NCBI GenBank assembly: GCA_021806565.1
Contig: JAJZXK010000003.1
Coordinates: 1 to 64,000, forward strand
DNA from: Bacillota bacterium
GTDB lineage: Bacteria > Bacillota > Sulfobacillia > RBS10-35 > JAJYVN01
Length of the DNA: 64,000 bases
Direction: 5' to 3'
Part shown: piece by piece, positions 62,638 through 64,000 of the stretch
Position numbering within the stretch: position 1 is the stretch's first letter
Layout of the letters: every line of letters starts with the position of its first letter
Program-made: the position numbers and the translations under genes
The notes under the pieces: generated by a model
The model's database searches: none
The model's input: only the letters and a program-made list of their open reading frames with translations
Told to the model about the DNA's origin: nothing

Positions 62638-63426
62638 TCAGACCCAATCCTCACAACCGCGAAACGGCATGTGCCGGCCGGGCAGGTAGCGCGGACGAGG
62701 ACGGTAGGGGTTCCCGCCCGCGAGCGGCCGGCCCCGCAGCAGGAGGGCGCAGGGCCACGCGGGCGAGGTGATGCGCGCGCTGGTGGGAGTGTAGCGGAGG
62801 TTGAGGTCGCAGCGGCGCCGGGGGGTCGGATTCGCCCCCGCGGCATGCAGGAGCAGTGGATGGTATGCCGCCACATCACCGGGCGCCAGCTCGAGCTTGA
62901 GCACCGCCGCGGCGGGGTCGGGACCGCTTTCCACCACGGCCGGCTCGGGCGGTGCGGCCCCACCCTCCGCCAGCCGGTGGGAGCCGGGCAGTACCCGCCA
63001 AGACCCGTCGGGCCGCGGGCGGGCATCGATCGCCACGCGGAACGTCACAAAGCGCGGCGGATCCAGCGGCCATGCAAGCCCATCCCGCCGCCAGCCCCCG
63101 TTGCGAGCGTCGAACGGTGGCGTGCAGCGGTAGTGTGAGGCAAACAGGGCGATATCCGGACCGATCAGCGTCTCGACGACGTCCAGCAGCCGCTCGTCCG
63201 ACGCCAGGCGCACCCAAAAGGGATCCGCGGCGACAAGGCCGTGGCCGGAATCCTCCCACGCCTGGGCCGCGCGGCGCGCCGTCAGCCAGCCGACGTGCGC
63301 CGCCGCCTCCGCAACCAACGCCGCATCCAAGACCCCGCGGAAGATGACGTATCCGTCGCGCTCGAACGCCTCGGACGACCCGTTCAACCGCCCGGCCCCC
63401 CGGCCGCTCCGCCGCCGCTCACGCAA
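62638..63426 (-). CDS. Phytanoyl-CoA dioxygenase (PhyH)-like protein
   Basis: FERDGYVIFRGVLDAALV...SWRVLPGSHRL...LELAPGDVAAYHPLLLHAAGANPTPRRRCDLNLRY. Confidence 0.78.
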   Translation of the reverse strand: MRERRRSGRGAGRLNGSSEAFERDGYVIFRGVLDAALVAEAAAHVGWLTARRAAQAWEDSGHGLVAADPFWVRLASDERLLDVVETLIGPDIALFASHYRCTPPFDARNGGWRRDGLAWPLDPPRFVTFRVAIDARPRPDGSWRVLPGSHRLAEGGAAPPEPAVVESGPDPAAAVLKLELAPGDVAAYHPLLLHAAGANPTPRRRCDLNLRYTPTSARITSPAWPCALLLRGRPLAGGNPYRPRPRYLPGRHMPFRGCEDWV

Positions 63427-64000
63427 GCGGCTCGTCGGTGCGATCGTATACGCCGAGCGTCGGCTCTAACCCACCGAGCCACACGCGCACCTCCGACCGC
63501 GGGCGCAGGGCAGCGCCGCAGGCACGCAGCCCACCCCGCAGGTGGCGCCGGTCGGAGGTCAGCACCACCAGACGGGAGCGGGGCCGCAGTATGCGCGCCG
63601 CCTCACGCAGCAGGGCCGGATACAACGCGGCGTTGTCGGCCGCGGTACCCATGCGGTGGCCGAACGGCAGGTTGGTCGCGACCGCCGTGGCCTCACCGGG
63701 TTCGAGCGGCAGGTTGCGGGCGTCGCCGTGGCACAGTCGCGCCACGACCCGGCCCTGCGCCACCCATCCGGAAAGGGTTCGCGAGGCCGCGTCCAACGCC
63801 CCGGCATCCACGTCCACCCCGACCAGTCTGCAGGGCCCGAGCATCGCCCGCTCAGCCAGCACGGTGCCGGATCCACAACACGGATCGCACAGGAGGTCTC
63901 CCTCCCGGGCACGACTCGCCATCACCATCGCCCGCGCGAGCGCCGGGTTCAGGGCCCGCGCCATCAGAGCCACCCGGTATGGACGGCGCCGCTCACAGCC
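63419..64000 (-). CDS. THUMP/RlmL-like RNA methyltransferase, truncated by window edge
   Basis: RPYRVALMARALNPALARAMV...LLCDPCCGSGTVLAERAML...AVATNLPFGHRM; frame stays open to the window end. Confidence 0.82.
   Translation of the reverse strand, partial: GCERRRPYRVALMARALNPALARAMVMASRAREGDLLCDPCCGSGTVLAERAMLGPCRLVGVDVDAGALDAASRTLSGWVAQGRVVARLCHGDARNLPLEPGEATAVATNLPFGHRMGTAADNAALYPALLREAARILRPRSRLVVLTSDRRHLRGGLRACGAALRPRSEVRVWLGGLEPTLGVYDRTDEPLA

Overview
This is a very GC-rich bacterial chromosomal window, densely coding on both strands, with no rRNA, confident tRNA or CRISPR array visible. From left to right it holds:
- pilus-type fragments, a PilZ protein and a SERCA-type P-type ATPase
- an FTR1 iron permease with a strong sigma-A-type promoter
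- a ChbG/YdjC deacetylase, two paralogous histidine phosphatases, a TauE/SafE permease and a CtaG-like protein
- a heterodimeric ABC exporter, DUF4129 and DUF58 proteins, and a cyclase
- a 20-31.5 kb sugar/polyol-type cluster (MFS, AP-endonuclease-2-type TIM barrel, GT87, two Gfo/Idh, DUF6807-like, TatA, ceramidase-N-like, DegT)
- an asparagine synthase gene split by a 1.7 kb insertion that carries a MntA/HepT pair and is flanked by a 9-bp direct repeat
- IS607 and IS200/IS605-like debris
- a glucose-dehydrogenase-like ADH, and an ABC/DUF1854 pair
- a sulfoquinovosyl-lipid module (GtrA, SqdX-like, SqdB)
- RqcH/NFACT, a FapA-like DUF342 protein, a degenerate GGDEF-EAL protein, an orphan Dam-type methylase and a DHH phosphoesterase
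- a ferritin-like acyl-ACP desaturase and a truncated globin
- a sulfate assimilation unit (cysC, siroheme sulfite/nitrite reductase, cysH) behind a promoter and palindromic operator
- an orphan Tat/lipobox solute-binding protein, a PhyH-like protein, and a partial RNA methylase.
The most notable observations are the precisely reconstructable asnB interruption, a nested palindrome built around an IS200/IS605-like terminal hairpin, a 25-bp inverted repeat after the methylase/DHH pair, and the co-occurrence of SQDG synthesis with sulfate-reduction genes. All calls come from reading the sequence and the supplied ORFs. No database search was run, and many start codons are estimates.
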